This document shows positions 1 through 9,330 of a DNA stretch of 39,838 bases, one piece after another. The notes under the pieces are model-generated. The model made no database searches. It was not told the DNA's origin and saw nothing but the letters and a program-made list of their open reading frames with translations. Origin of the DNA: Alphaproteobacteria bacterium (GTDB lineage Bacteria; Pseudomonadota; Alphaproteobacteria; Rickettsiales; VGDC01). The stretch lies in contig JAKUPQ010000001.1 in the NCBI GenBank assembly GCA_022450665.1, forward strand, positions 65,272 through 105,109. Direction: 5' to 3'. A program made the translations under genes and the position numbers. Positions within the stretch are counted from its first letter, which is position 1. Each line of letters begins with the position of its first letter.

Positions 1-29
1 GAGTGCCTACCTACCGTGGGCGTGGCTGA

Positions 30-1286
30 TCATTGTACTTTTTGCGATAACATCGCTAAATCTAAAAACGTAAATCGATTGCGTATCAAATGTGCATTAT
101 GTGCAGCCTCGCGAAATTGCTCTGGCGTCCAGCGGATTGCTTGCGCATGAGTAGGTGCCCCAGCATATTCCAAACTGCGCGCCAATATGTCAACGGGCAG
201 AATAATTTCGGTTATTTTTTGCCGAATATCCTGCCAATTCGCGGCTAAGTGGCGATTGTAATGCTCGACATCACCTATTGCCGCACATTTTGCCTGCCAT
301 TCCAGCCATACCGATTGTCCGGTTTCTTCACCAAAGCGCTGCAAAACCTCGCCGCGCTCTGGCAATGTTGTCTGCCACAAAGGTGGGGCTTCCATTGTTA
401 ATAAACTTTGCTGCAAACTGGCCATAAAAATAGTGGTTATGGCAATTTGTTCACCATGAAAACTGTATTGTCCCAGCTGTGGAAAGCGCATGTCTATGTA
501 ATGTGCCAATAAATGCTCGCCCTGACTTGCCGGATAGCTGCCGCCGCACAGGCTCATTCCCAAACCCGAAAGCAAAAGCGTGGTGATGAGTGCCTTATCG
601 TCACCATCAATCATGGATTGTTCGTAGGGCTGAAGCAGCTTAAACGGCAAAGCATCATAAAAAGTATTCAATAGATAATGCGAAAGCAGCCAGTCGGCTT
701 GTGCGGTTGACCGACATAATGAATCACCAATACCTGCATGTTTAAGTCGATCAGGCGCATTAGAAATAACACTTACATCAAACAATGCAGCACAGGGCAG
801 GGAGGCAGGAAGTGACTTTTTATGTCCATGTTCACTAATTGCAGAATTCACCGACAGATAGCCATTCATCGAAGGAGCTGTGGCGCAAATGGCATAGGGC
901 TTACGCAATTCATGGGCGCTGTATTTTACCAAATCATTGATAGTGCCACTGCCAATGGCAATCATTGCGTCACATGGTGCGGCTTGCTGGCAAATGTGTT
1001 GCACCGTATTCATATCGGCATGCGGCGCAATACCCAGATCGATTGGCACCAAAGAATATCCTTGGGCAGTGAGCGCCTGTGAAATATCCTTCCCCAATGC
1101 TAACCATGTATTGCTGTCATATATAATGGCTGTATTTTTCTTCCAGCCTAACGTGGCAAAAGCCTCTGCCCAATGGATTTTATTGGCAATAGATATCCGT
1201 AATCCCTCAAGAATTTTGTCACAACGCATGATTTCAGCAGAATCAAGCGTAGAAGGATAGAGTGTTCTGGCAGAGATAAAAGCCAT
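30..1286 (-). CDS. sn-glycerol-1-phosphate dehydrogenase-like iron-containing dehydrogenase
   Basis: The 418-residue protein looks like the glycerol-1-phosphate dehydrogenase (EgsA/AraM) branch of the iron-containing alcohol dehydrogenase/dehydroquinate synthase fold. The family reduces dihydroxyacetone phosphate to sn-glycerol-1-phosphate with NAD(P)H. Visible signs are the nucleotide-binding GSGTINDL, the following TAPSMNGYLS, and likely metal ligands Asp in AGIGDSL, His in SQGEHLLAH and His in FHGEQIA. The ATG is preceded by AAGG at close spacing. It is transcribed away from the wall operon and stands alone. The fold is fairly certain. The exact substrate is inferred, because related enzymes act on other polyol phosphates. 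Confidence 0.75.
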   Translation of the reverse strand: MAFISARTLYPSTLDSAEIMRCDKILEGLRISIANKIHWAEAFATLGWKKNTAIIYDSNTWLALGKDISQALTAQGYSLVPIDLGIAPHADMNTVQHICQQAAPCDAMIAIGSGTINDLVKYSAHELRKPYAICATAPSMNGYLSVNSAISEHGHKKSLPASLPCAALFDVSVISNAPDRLKHAGIGDSLCRSTAQADWLLSHYLLNTFYDALPFKLLQPYEQSMIDGDDKALITTLLLSGLGMSLCGGSYPASQGEHLLAHYIDMRFPQLGQYSFHGEQIAITTIFMASLQQSLLTMEAPPLWQTTLPERGEVLQRFGEETGQSVWLEWQAKCAAIGDVEHYNRHLAANWQDIRQKITEIILPVDILARSLEYAGAPTHAQAIRWTPEQFREAAHNAHLIRNRFTFLDLAMLSQKVQ

Positions 1287-1366
1287 AAAACCTTACGATT
1301 CCCCTTGTCATTTGTGCTAATTATTGGGATAAATAACCACGTTTACTACTATATATGGGATATTAT

Positions 1367-2377
1367 ATGCTGTTTTCACAGTTTACCAATCAAATAAAAA
1401 CTAAACTTTCGCCTCTGGCCGCTATTGTATTATGTGTGACCTGTGCTATGCCTGCATTTACCGCCAGCGCTGCCGATCAGCCTTTTAACCAGTGGGTAGA
1501 TAACTATAAACGTGAAGCGCGGGCACTGGGCATTGCAAAACCATTGCTTGATGATGCGTTTGCTCACATGGAGCCTAATGATCGCGTTGTGGAACTAGAT
1601 CGCAAACAACCTGAAGGCACGATGACATTTGCGCGTTATAAAGAGCGGGTAATCAATGCACAGCGTATCAAAGAAGGGCGGCGCAAGCTGACACAGCATC
1701 GCGACCTATTAAATAAAGTAAGCAAGAAATATGGTGTGCAGCCCCGTTTTATTGTCGCCTTATGGGGTATTGAAACCAATTATGGCACTAATACTGGTGG
1801 CTTTGATGTTATCGAAGCCTTAGCAACCTTGGCTTATGATGGACGCCGTGGTGAATTTTTTCGTAAAGAGCTAACTAATGCCTTGCAAATCATCAATGAC
1901 GGACATATTTCCTTAGACGATATGCGCGGCTCTTGGGCTGGGGCAATGGGGCAATGCCAGTTCATGCCATCAAGCTTTATTGCGTTTGCGCAAGATGGCA
2001 ATGGCGATGGCAAAAAAGACATCTGGAATGATCTTGAAGACGTGTTTGCCTCTATCGCGAATTATCTTTCAAAATCCGGCTGGGACGATGAATATACATG
2101 GGGGCGTCGTGTGGCATTTCCCGCAGGGTTCAGCCGTCAGTATGGCGATATAAAATCTTCGCGCAGTCTTTTAGAATGGGCAAAAATGGGAATACGAACA
2201 GAGTTTGGTTCTGCTTTGCCACAGGTAGATATTCAGGCTTCTTTGGTATATCCGGATGATGCATCGAATGAGGCATATTTGGTGTACAACAACTATAAAA
2301 CCGTCATGAAATGGAATCGCTCGCTGTATTTTGCAACAGCAGTAGGGCTATTATCTGATGAAATAGGCGGACTTTAA
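1367..2377 (+). CDS. mltB: Lytic murein transglycosylase, MltB family
   Basis: Periplasmic enzyme that cleaves the MurNAc-GlcNAc bond of peptidoglycan with formation of 1,6-anhydro ends. The 336-residue product starts with a Sec signal peptide of about 35 residues ending near ASAA. The catalytic glutamate is E136 in WGIETNYG, and the family block AGAMGQCQFMPSSF with the following DGNGDG Ca-loop-like stretch is intact. I prefer the ATG at 1367 over the upstream in-frame ATG at 1355 because GGGA at 1357-1360 gives it a ribosome site and the signal peptide then has normal length. It lacks a lipobox, so it is probably soluble. First gene of the wall-to-replication operon. Confidence 0.9.
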   Translation: MLFSQFTNQIKTKLSPLAAIVLCVTCAMPAFTASAADQPFNQWVDNYKREARALGIAKPLLDDAFAHMEPNDRVVELDRKQPEGTMTFARYKERVINAQRIKEGRRKLTQHRDLLNKVSKKYGVQPRFIVALWGIETNYGTNTGGFDVIEALATLAYDGRRGEFFRKELTNALQIINDGHISLDDMRGSWAGAMGQCQFMPSSFIAFAQDGNGDGKKDIWNDLEDVFASIANYLSKSGWDDEYTWGRRVAFPAGFSRQYGDIKSSRSLLEWAKMGIRTEFGSALPQVDIQASLVYPDDASNEAYLVYNNYKTVMKWNRSLYFATAVGLLSDEIGGL

Positions 2378-2410
2378 AAAAACACTCACATATAAATTGC
2401 AGGGGGCAAA

Positions 2411-3634
2411 ATGCAATCACGCGTAGTCATGGCAGTATCGCTAGCGGTAATGGTTTCTACTATAATATCCGGTTGTGGCAGTAAAAAAGGTGTGCCAGAA
2501 GACAAACCCAGCCCGTATGTAGCTGGAAACTACCCCGGAAATTTAAAAATTGGTAATCCTTACGACATTGATGGGCGCACCTATATACCAGCCTATGACC
2601 CTGATTATGACGAAACCGGCGTAGCTTCATGGTATGGGCCAGGGTTTCATGGGCGTTCAACCGCGAATGGCGAACGCTTCGACCAACATGCGCTAACCGC
2701 AGCGCACCGTACCTTGCCTTTGCCAAGTGTGGTACGTGTTACCAACACAGAAAACGGCAAGATCGCGGTTTTAACCGTCAATGATCGCGGCCCGTTCAAA
2801 AAAGACCGCATCATAGATTTATCTAAAGCCTCCGCCGAAAAACTCGGAGTTATCGCCAGCGGTACTGCGCCGGTACGTGTAGAATATCTACCCGTAGAAA
2901 GCCGCCGTATGGTGATAGATTTAGTGCGCAACAATAAACTCAAAGCCTCCCAGGACACACTTGCCATGTTGGGTATAGATAATTTGGTGCAGGAAAATGC
3001 CATTGATTTGGTGGCAGATGTTCAACCTACCGCGCCACGCACTGCACCATCCAGTGGTTTTGGGTTGGTTTCAAGCGCTGCCGCAGCTACGCCTGCAGCA
3101 AGACGTGCTGCCGCATCCTCCATGGCAAGTGGTAGCTTGCAAGAAGCACCAGAAGAAATGCGATTAGCGCGTCTGGATAATGTTGCTGCAATGGATGCAT
3201 CTGCACCCCAATATATGTTGGATGAAACAGAAAATGTTGTTGCAGTTGCCGCGCCAAACAATTTGCAACAGTTACCCGATTCTCAAATGCAAGATACCCC
3301 GCTTTATAAGCCGTTAGATGCACCAGAAATGCCAACTCCCCAAGCTCAGCAATATGATTCTGTTGCCAATACCAATGCGGTAACATCCCGCCCCAATACA
3401 TCTCCATCTGGAATTTTTATACAAGCTGGTTCATTTAGTGAATCACGTAATGCTAACAATTTGTCGCAAAGAATTGCCTCAATTGGACAAACAAGCGTAA
3501 AGCCTGTTGAAATTAGTGGCCGAACATGGTATCGCGTACGGGTTGGTCCACTTACCAACATGAATACTGCGCATTCTGCGTTGCGCAACTTGCAAAACAT
3601 GGGCATCTCTGATGCACATGTTGTTAAAGACTAA
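2411..3634 (+). CDS. rlpA: RlpA-type septal lipoprotein (DPBB plus SPOR domains)
   Basis: Outer-membrane lipoprotein of the RlpA family, which in some bacteria is a lytic transglycosylase acting on peptide-free glycan at the septum. The lipobox IISGC places the acylated Cys at residue 22. The double-psi beta-barrel (about residues 60-150) carries ASWYGPGFHGRSTANGE and the catalytic-type NDRGPF. A long Ala/Pro/Gln-rich linker follows, then a C-terminal SPOR domain (about 333-405, starting FIQAGSF) that binds denuded septal glycan. An AGGGGG ribosome site precedes the ATG. It lies 33 nt after mltB, fitting a joint role in daughter-cell separation. Confidence 0.92.
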   Translation: MQSRVVMAVSLAVMVSTIISGCGSKKGVPEDKPSPYVAGNYPGNLKIGNPYDIDGRTYIPAYDPDYDETGVASWYGPGFHGRSTANGERFDQHALTAAHRTLPLPSVVRVTNTENGKIAVLTVNDRGPFKKDRIIDLSKASAEKLGVIASGTAPVRVEYLPVESRRMVIDLVRNNKLKASQDTLAMLGIDNLVQENAIDLVADVQPTAPRTAPSSGFGLVSSAAAATPAARRAAASSMASGSLQEAPEEMRLARLDNVAAMDASAPQYMLDETENVVAVAAPNNLQQLPDSQMQDTPLYKPLDAPEMPTPQAQQYDSVANTNAVTSRPNTSPSGIFIQAGSFSESRNANNLSQRIASIGQTSVKPVEISGRTWYRVRVGPLTNMNTAHSALRNLQNMGISDAHVVKD

Positions 3635-3667
3635 TCAACAATTAACACCTAGTCTGGATAGAAAACT

Positions 3668-4012
3668 ATGAATCATTCAACATTAAATATTATCAAAAAA
3701 GCTGCTTTTGTTATTGCTATTGGCGCTGCGGCATCCGCTTGTGCTGGCAAACAAACTCCACGCGCTGCACAAATAACTACCATTGATAAAAATATGAGCT
3801 GTGAAGAACTCGCGCTCGAAATCAATGATGCTGAATACATCCGTATGACTGCTCAGGAAAACAGCGGCATGTCGGCTCGTAATATCCTTTGGCCGTTCGG
3901 CTACCCTGCAACCTATATGAGCGCCAATGACGCATTGGCCAGTGCAGACCGCCGCTTGGCTTACCTGCAAAAAGTATATGGCATCAAAGAGTGCAAACGT
4001 CCTTTATACTAA
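3668..4012 (+). CDS. Small putative lipoprotein of unknown function
   Basis: A 114-residue protein that I cannot name. It has a hydrophobic N-terminus ending in a lipobox-like ASAC (Cys about residue 25), although the usual Leu at -3 is Ala. The mature part is mostly helical, with MSCEELALEINDAE, a central LWPFGYPATYMSANDAL and a terminal helix of DRRLAYLQKVY type. The two mature Cys (SCEE and KECK) flank this helical region and could form a disulfide. Similar small lipoproteins occur in Proteobacteria without an assigned role. It sits between rlpA and the carboxypeptidase gene, so an envelope function is likely but inferred. Confidence 0.7.
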   Translation: MNHSTLNIIKKAAFVIAIGAAASACAGKQTPRAAQITTIDKNMSCEELALEINDAEYIRMTAQENSGMSARNILWPFGYPATYMSANDALASADRRLAYLQKVYGIKECKRPLY

Positions 4013-4034
4013 AATACTTTAATTGGAGCGATCT

Positions 4035-5180
4035 GTGAAAAAACAGCGCTTACTTGCTATTTTTACGATTCTGGTTGCAGGTGCTGCGCATGGGACATCC
4101 TATGCCGCACCTGCAATGCAAACAAAAGCAGAGCAGGCAATTGTTGCGGATGTGGAAACAAATACGGTCTTGTTGAGCAAAAACGCTTACGAGCCTATGT
4201 ATCCGGCATCAATGACAAAAATGATGACTGCACATGTTTTGTTTGATTACCTAAAAACAGGCAAACTCACAAAAGAAGATACATTCCCCGTCAGCGAAAA
4301 AGCGTGGCGCATGGGTGGCTCCAAAATGTTTGTAAAAGTAAATACCCGCGTCAACGTGGACGATTTACTTAAGGGTATCGTAGTGCAATCCGGTAATGAC
4401 GCGTGTCTCGTGGTGTCTGAGGGTATATCGGGAAGCGAAGAGCAGTTTGCTACTGTAATGAATCGCTATGCCAAAGAATTGGGAATGAAGCAGACCAATT
4501 TTGAAAACTCTACAGGCTGGCCAGATGAAAATCATGTGACCTCGCCTTACGATTTGTATTTGTTGGCGAAAGATACCATCGTTAATTATCCTGAATTATA
4601 TGCTTATTACGCTATCAAAGAATTCACTTATAGCGGGATTCGACAGCCAAACCGCAATTTATTGCTAGATCGCGGCATTGGTGTCGATGGTTTAAAAACC
4701 GGTCATACTGAGGCCTCGGGCTTTGGTATCACCATTTCGGGCGTAAACCCTGAAGATGGCCGCCGTATTATTGTGGTAGTCAATGGTCTCGATAGTGAAA
4801 AATCGCGGGCAGATGAGTCAGAACGTTTGTTGCTGTGGGCATATCGTAATTTTGAGAACGCTACTTTATGGTCGGCGAATGAAAAGATCGCGAAGGCTGA
4901 TGTATGGTTTGGTGAAAGCTCTACAGTGCCTTTGATTGTATCTGAAGATGTGAGAATGACTGTCCCTAAAGGCGATAGTGATAATATTAAAATGACGGTA
5001 ACCTATAATGGTCCTGTCACAGCGCCCGTAAAAAAAGGTCAGGAAATTGGCACATTAACGGTTAAAGTGGCTGACCGTGAGCCTGTAACAAGGGCGTTAT
5101 TGGCGGGCGCCGATGTTGAAAAACTCTCCGGATTTAAGCGCTTGGCTCCAGCGATACGTTATTACATGTCTCCCAATTGA
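4035..5180 (+). CDS. dacC: D-alanyl-D-alanine carboxypeptidase (PBP5/6 type)
   Basis: Low-molecular-weight penicillin-binding protein that removes the terminal D-Ala from peptidoglycan pentapeptides in the periplasm. All three active-site motifs of the S11 family are present: SMTK at residues 59-62, SGN near residue 120, and KTG in GLKTGHT near residue 225. A C-terminal PBP5-type beta domain follows. The signal peptide ends near SYAA. I chose the GTG at 4035 because GGAG at 4025-4028 lies 6 nt upstream; an in-frame TTG at 4023 would have no ribosome site. The C-terminus is not obviously amphipathic for membrane anchoring. It precedes tmk by 10 nt. Confidence 0.92.
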   Translation: MKKQRLLAIFTILVAGAAHGTSYAAPAMQTKAEQAIVADVETNTVLLSKNAYEPMYPASMTKMMTAHVLFDYLKTGKLTKEDTFPVSEKAWRMGGSKMFVKVNTRVNVDDLLKGIVVQSGNDACLVVSEGISGSEEQFATVMNRYAKELGMKQTNFENSTGWPDENHVTSPYDLYLLAKDTIVNYPELYAYYAIKEFTYSGIRQPNRNLLLDRGIGVDGLKTGHTEASGFGITISGVNPEDGRRIIVVVNGLDSEKSRADESERLLLWAYRNFENATLWSANEKIAKADVWFGESSTVPLIVSEDVRMTVPKGDSDNIKMTVTYNGPVTAPVKKGQEIGTLTVKVADREPVTRALLAGADVEKLSGFKRLAPAIRYYMSPN

Positions 5181-5190
5181 TTGCTGTGCG

Positions 5191-5850
5191 ATGTCCGGGC
5201 ATTTCATCACCATAGAAGGCGGCGAAGGGTCGGGTAAAACTACACAAATCCGACTTTTGATGGATGCTTTTTCACATACCTCCATTGCAACGTTTTCTAC
5301 CCGAGAGCCAGGCGGCACTGAAAGCGCAGAAATTTTGCGCAATTTGTTACTGCAAGGCGATGAAAACAAATGGGATGCTATCAGCGAAACATTACTTTTT
5401 TATGCTGCCCGCCGCGAGCACATGGTACATGTAGTCTGGCCTGCCATGAAGGAGGGGACAACGGTAATTTGTGATCGCTTTCACGATTCCACCCGTGCCT
5501 ATCAAGGTTTTGCCAAATGTCTGGGGGATGACTTTGTCATGCAATTACACCGTTTAGTCATAGGCAATTTTTTACCCGATTTAACATTATGGTTGGATAT
5601 TAATGCAGAAAAGGGGCTGGAGCGCGCTATATCCCGTCCTGATGAAAAAGAATTGCGTTTTGAAAGCATACAAGACGGATTTCATGATCGCGTGCGCTTG
5701 GGCTTTGAAACTTTGGCAGAAAATGAATCAAAACGCATTGTTCGGATTAACGCGAATCACAGCATTACTAAGGTGCATGAGGCAATTATCCATGCCTTAA
5801 ACCATCATCTTGATTTACAGCTTATCCCTCAGCAAGAAGCTAAAATATAA
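5191..5850 (+). CDS. tmk: Thymidylate kinase (dTMP kinase)
   Basis: Phosphorylates dTMP to dTDP with ATP in the cytosol, for DNA synthesis. The product of 219 residues begins MSGHFITIEGG. It carries the P-loop GGEGSGKTTQ, the dTMP-binding REPGGTESAE and the DRFHDSTRAYQG motif, with a usual family length. The frame is open upstream to 5113, but that part would overlap dacC and has no homology to the family, so the ATG at 5191 is chosen. The stop overlaps the holB start by one base, implying coupled translation. Confidence 0.93.
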   Translation: MSGHFITIEGGEGSGKTTQIRLLMDAFSHTSIATFSTREPGGTESAEILRNLLLQGDENKWDAISETLLFYAARREHMVHVVWPAMKEGTTVICDRFHDSTRAYQGFAKCLGDDFVMQLHRLVIGNFLPDLTLWLDINAEKGLERAISRPDEKELRFESIQDGFHDRVRLGFETLAENESKRIVRINANHSITKVHEAIIHALNHHLDLQLIPQQEAKI

Positions 5851-6923
5851 TGGTGGCCAAAAGCAAAAAGAAAGAGCGGCAAAGTGAACCGAACATCCGT
5901 CACCCGCGTGATACCACGTTTTTGCGGGGGCAAAAGGCGGCGGAGATGCAATTTTTGCAGGCGCTGTCCAGTGGGCGAATGCCCCATGCATGGCTGATCA
6001 ATGGCCCTAAGGGCATAGGTAAAGCAACATTAGCCTATCGCATTGCCCGCTATTTACTTTCTGATAGTGCCGCACCAAGTTTGGATGTGGATATGAGTGC
6101 ACCAGCAATTCGTCGCATTCAAAACCAGAGCCACGGCGATTTAAAGCTGCTTGAAAGTGTGGGCGGGGATGTGAGTGTTGAAGAGGGGCGGGAGATCGGC
6201 AAGTTCTTATCGCACACTCCCTCCGAAAGCCAATGGCGCGTGGTGATCATTGATAGTGTGGATGACATGAACCGCAATGCGGCAAATGCAATTTTAAAAA
6301 CACTTGAAGAGCCGCCATCACGCGCAGTTATTCTACTTATTAGTCATAATCCAGGCGTATTGCTGCCCACCATACGTTCCCGTTGCCGCGCATTAAAGCT
6401 GCAACCTTTGTCGAAGGATGGTTTTGCGGATATTGTGCGTGAACATGCACCGCAGCTGGATGTAGATATGCAACATGCATATTTTGCGCTTTCCAGCGGC
6501 TCACCTGGCTTGGCACTATTCCTCATAGATCAAGAGGCGCTGGCACTCTACCACGCAGTGCTTGAGCTGTTTCCAATCAACAGCACGATACCTGATTGGA
6601 GTCGTGCGCATAAACTGGCAGACCAGATGAGCGGTGTTGCTAATACCGTGCGTTTTGAGGCCATGCAGCACGTTATGCAATATCTGTTTTGCCAAATCAT
6701 CCGCACTTCCTTACAACAACGCAGTGCAGAAGATGAAGTGCTTGAAGGTGAAAACGCTGTGCTATTAACTATAGCAAATTTCAAATCGCTGAAAGCATGG
6801 CTTGACCTATGGCAGGAATCTGCCATATTTTTGCAAGATACGCGCAGGATCCACTTAGATCGCAAACAAGTCTTACTAAATATTATTGCTTCAATGCAGC
6901 CGCAAGGGAATTTAGTCAATTAA
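5850..6923 (+). CDS. holB: DNA polymerase III delta-prime subunit
   Basis: Clamp-loader subunit of the replicative polymerase. The 357-residue AAA+ protein has a Walker A-like GPKGIGKAT, the family motif ILKTLEEPP around sensor 1, and the SRC motif in TIRSRCRAL, which supplies the arginine finger. It lacks an obvious four-Cys zinc module in the N-terminal part, as in many alphaproteobacterial delta-prime proteins. It starts on the last base of the tmk stop codon. The order tmk-holB-metG-tatD is conserved across Alphaproteobacteria. Confidence 0.93.
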   Translation: MVAKSKKKERQSEPNIRHPRDTTFLRGQKAAEMQFLQALSSGRMPHAWLINGPKGIGKATLAYRIARYLLSDSAAPSLDVDMSAPAIRRIQNQSHGDLKLLESVGGDVSVEEGREIGKFLSHTPSESQWRVVIIDSVDDMNRNAANAILKTLEEPPSRAVILLISHNPGVLLPTIRSRCRALKLQPLSKDGFADIVREHAPQLDVDMQHAYFALSSGSPGLALFLIDQEALALYHAVLELFPINSTIPDWSRAHKLADQMSGVANTVRFEAMQHVMQYLFCQIIRTSLQQRSAEDEVLEGENAVLLTIANFKSLKAWLDLWQESAIFLQDTRRIHLDRKQVLLNIIASMQPQGNLVN

Positions 6924-6954
6924 ATAATTTTGTTTAAGAAAGCATATTAACCAA

Positions 6955-8550
6955 GTGTTAAATAATAGTTTCTACGTAACAACTCCCATCTATTATGTGA
7001 ATGATAAGCCTCATATTGGCCATGCATACACCACCATTGCCTGCGATGCTATGGCACGCTTTATGCGATTAGAAGGCAGGGATACCTATTTTTTGACAGG
7101 AACAGACGAGCATGGGCAAAAGGTTGCAAAATCTGCCGAGGCTAAAAACATAGCGCCCCAACAATTCACGGACACCGTGTCGCAGGGGTTTCGCGATTTG
7201 GTGGCAAGCGGTGACAATTTGCTCAATGTGAGCAATAACGATTTTATTCGCACTACAGAAGATCGGCACAAAATAGCCTGCCAAGCGCTGTGGAAGCGCA
7301 TAGAAGCCAATGGATATATCTATAAAGATAACTATGGCGGCTGGTACGCGGTTCGTGATGAAGCTTACTACACAGAGTCGGAGCTGGTTGAAAAAAATGG
7401 TAAGAAATATGCACCAACCGGAGCAGAAGTAGAATGGGTAGAAGAAGAAAGCTATTATTTCAAGCTTTCTGCGTTTCAAGATCGCTTATTAGAGCTATAT
7501 GATCGAGAAGCGCCATTTGTTTTGCCACAAAGTCGCTTGAATGAAGTGCGTAGTTTTGTATCCGGCGGTTTGCGCGACCTGTCAATATCGCGCACCACAT
7601 TTAATTGGGGAGTCGCCGTACCCAATGATGACGCCCATGTAATGTATGTATGGATTGATGCGCTAACAAATTATCTTACTTCCTTAGGCTATGGCACAGA
7701 TGACACCCGAAATTTCCAGCAATTTTGGGAGAAGGGGGAGGTAAGCCATGTGGTGGGAAAAGATATTTTACGCTTTCATGCCGTGTATTGGCCCGCATTT
7801 TTAATGGCTGCCGATCTACCTTTGCCTCAGCGTGTTATCGCGCATGGCTGGTGGACTATAGAAGGCGAGAAAATGAGTAAATCGCTTGGTAACGTCTTAT
7901 CGCCCGATGCGATGATTGCTCAGGCAGGTGGCATAGATCAATTGCGGTATTTTATGCTCAAAGCCATGCCATTTGGTAATGATGGCGACTTTTCATACGA
8001 GCGTATGGTAGATGTGATTAACGCAGATTTGGCGAATAATATTGGTAATTTAGCGCAGCGTACGCTCAGTATGATTCAGAAGAATTGCAACGCCACGGTA
8101 CCGTATTACGATATGAAAAATATCGCTGAAGATGATCAGCATCTCTTAGTAGAAGCTACGCAACATGCGTTGCATGAATATCGCCGCCATATGCAGCAGT
8201 TTCACTACCATCTTGCATTGCAGGCGATTATTGACTTAGGTAACGCTGCCAATGGATATATTGACCAAATGCAGCCATGGACATTGAAAAAAACCGATCC
8301 TGAACGCATGTCACAGGTGCTATATGTGCTTGCCGAAACAGTGCGCGTAATAGTTATTATGCTACAGCCGTTTTGTGTCGATGCCGCATCCCGCTTACTG
8401 GATCAGTTAGGCATTGCGCAAAATGAACGCAGCTTTGCGCATTTGATACGAGAGTTTGCCTTAAAATCTGGCACAATACTTCCTAAGTCTGAAGGTGTAT
8501 TTCCACGATTACAACCTATTGAAACCACCGAGGCAGCGCATGTTAGTTGA
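6955..8550 (+). CDS. metG: Methionyl-tRNA synthetase
   Basis: Charges tRNA-Met. The class I signature PHIGHAYTT (HIGH) is near residue 20 and KMSKS near residue 306. The protein has 531 residues and lacks both the C-terminal tRNA-binding domain of longer homologues and the zinc-knuckle cysteines in the connective peptide (DEAYYTESELVEKN... then TGAEVEWVEEES), matching the short Zn-free form usual in this class. The start is a GTG at 6955; the ribosome site is weak and no better start exists in frame before the conserved TPIYYVND. Its end overlaps tatD by 11 nt. Confidence 0.95.
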   Translation: MLNNSFYVTTPIYYVNDKPHIGHAYTTIACDAMARFMRLEGRDTYFLTGTDEHGQKVAKSAEAKNIAPQQFTDTVSQGFRDLVASGDNLLNVSNNDFIRTTEDRHKIACQALWKRIEANGYIYKDNYGGWYAVRDEAYYTESELVEKNGKKYAPTGAEVEWVEEESYYFKLSAFQDRLLELYDREAPFVLPQSRLNEVRSFVSGGLRDLSISRTTFNWGVAVPNDDAHVMYVWIDALTNYLTSLGYGTDDTRNFQQFWEKGEVSHVVGKDILRFHAVYWPAFLMAADLPLPQRVIAHGWWTIEGEKMSKSLGNVLSPDAMIAQAGGIDQLRYFMLKAMPFGNDGDFSYERMVDVINADLANNIGNLAQRTLSMIQKNCNATVPYYDMKNIAEDDQHLLVEATQHALHEYRRHMQQFHYHLALQAIIDLGNAANGYIDQMQPWTLKKTDPERMSQVLYVLAETVRVIVIMLQPFCVDAASRLLDQLGIAQNERSFAHLIREFALKSGTILPKSEGVFPRLQPIETTEAAHVS

Positions 8551-9322
8551 TAGCCATTGTCATTTGAACTTTTCTGATTTTGTGGAAGATCTAGACGATG
8601 TTATAGCGCGTGCGCAGGGGCAGGGTGTGGGGGTTATGCAAACCATCTGCACAAAAATGCACGAATTTGATGGTATTTTGGCCATTGCTGAAAAATACCC
8701 GAATATCTACTGTTCTGTGGGGGTGCATCCACACGAAGCAGCACAAGAGCCCATGGTTACTGTTGAGCAACTACTGGAAAAATCCCGCCATCATAAGGTG
8801 ATTGGCACCGGCGAAACCGGATTGGATTTTTTTTATGAACACAGTCCGCGCCGTGAGCAAGAAGAAAGCTTCCGCCGTCATATTACCGCATGTCGCGAAA
8901 GCAAATTACCGCTAATAGTCCATACCCGCGATGCAGACGATGATACCATACGCATAATGCAAGACGAGATGAAAATTGGCGAATATCCTGGTTTGATTCA
9001 TTGTTTTAGCTCTGGGCAGCGTATGGCAGATGCTGCGTTAGAAATGGGTTTTTATATTTCTGTTTCGGGAATCGCAACCTTCAAAAAAGCGCAAGAATTG
9101 CGCGATGTTTTAAAAACAGTGCCGCTAGAGAAAATGCTCATCGAAACCGATGCACCGTTTCTGGCACCCATGCCTTACCGTGGCAAGCGCAACGAGCCCT
9201 CCTATGTAACTGAAACCAACAAAATATTGGCCGAGTTGAAAGAAGTGGATTACACAACATGCGCAAATATCACCACCGATAATTTCTTTTCATTGTTTTC
9301 TAAAGCGCAAAGACCGCAATAG
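8540..9322 (+). CDS. tatD: TatD-family metal-dependent hydrolase (DNase-like)
   Basis: A TIM-barrel amidohydrolase-fold nuclease of 260 residues; characterised relatives degrade DNA 3'-5' with divalent metal. Ligand motifs are DSHCHLNF at the N-terminus, the glutamate in GTGETGLDFFY, His in IVHTRDAD, His in IHCFSS and Asp in IETDAPFLAP, followed by RNEPSYV. The ATG at 8540 lies inside the end of metG in another frame. The frame is open further upstream but only the part from MLVDSHCHL fits the family. It follows metG directly in many alphaproteobacteria. Confidence 0.92.
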   Translation: MLVDSHCHLNFSDFVEDLDDVIARAQGQGVGVMQTICTKMHEFDGILAIAEKYPNIYCSVGVHPHEAAQEPMVTVEQLLEKSRHHKVIGTGETGLDFFYEHSPRREQEESFRRHITACRESKLPLIVHTRDADDDTIRIMQDEMKIGEYPGLIHCFSSGQRMADAALEMGFYISVSGIATFKKAQELRDVLKTVPLEKMLIETDAPFLAPMPYRGKRNEPSYVTETNKILAELKEVDYTTCANITTDNFFSLFSKAQRPQ

Positions 9323-9330
9323 GAGCATAT

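Noticed and set aside
7069-7479. 136-codon open frame on the minus strand
   Set aside because: Antisense to metG; sequence reads as an artefact of the coding strand.
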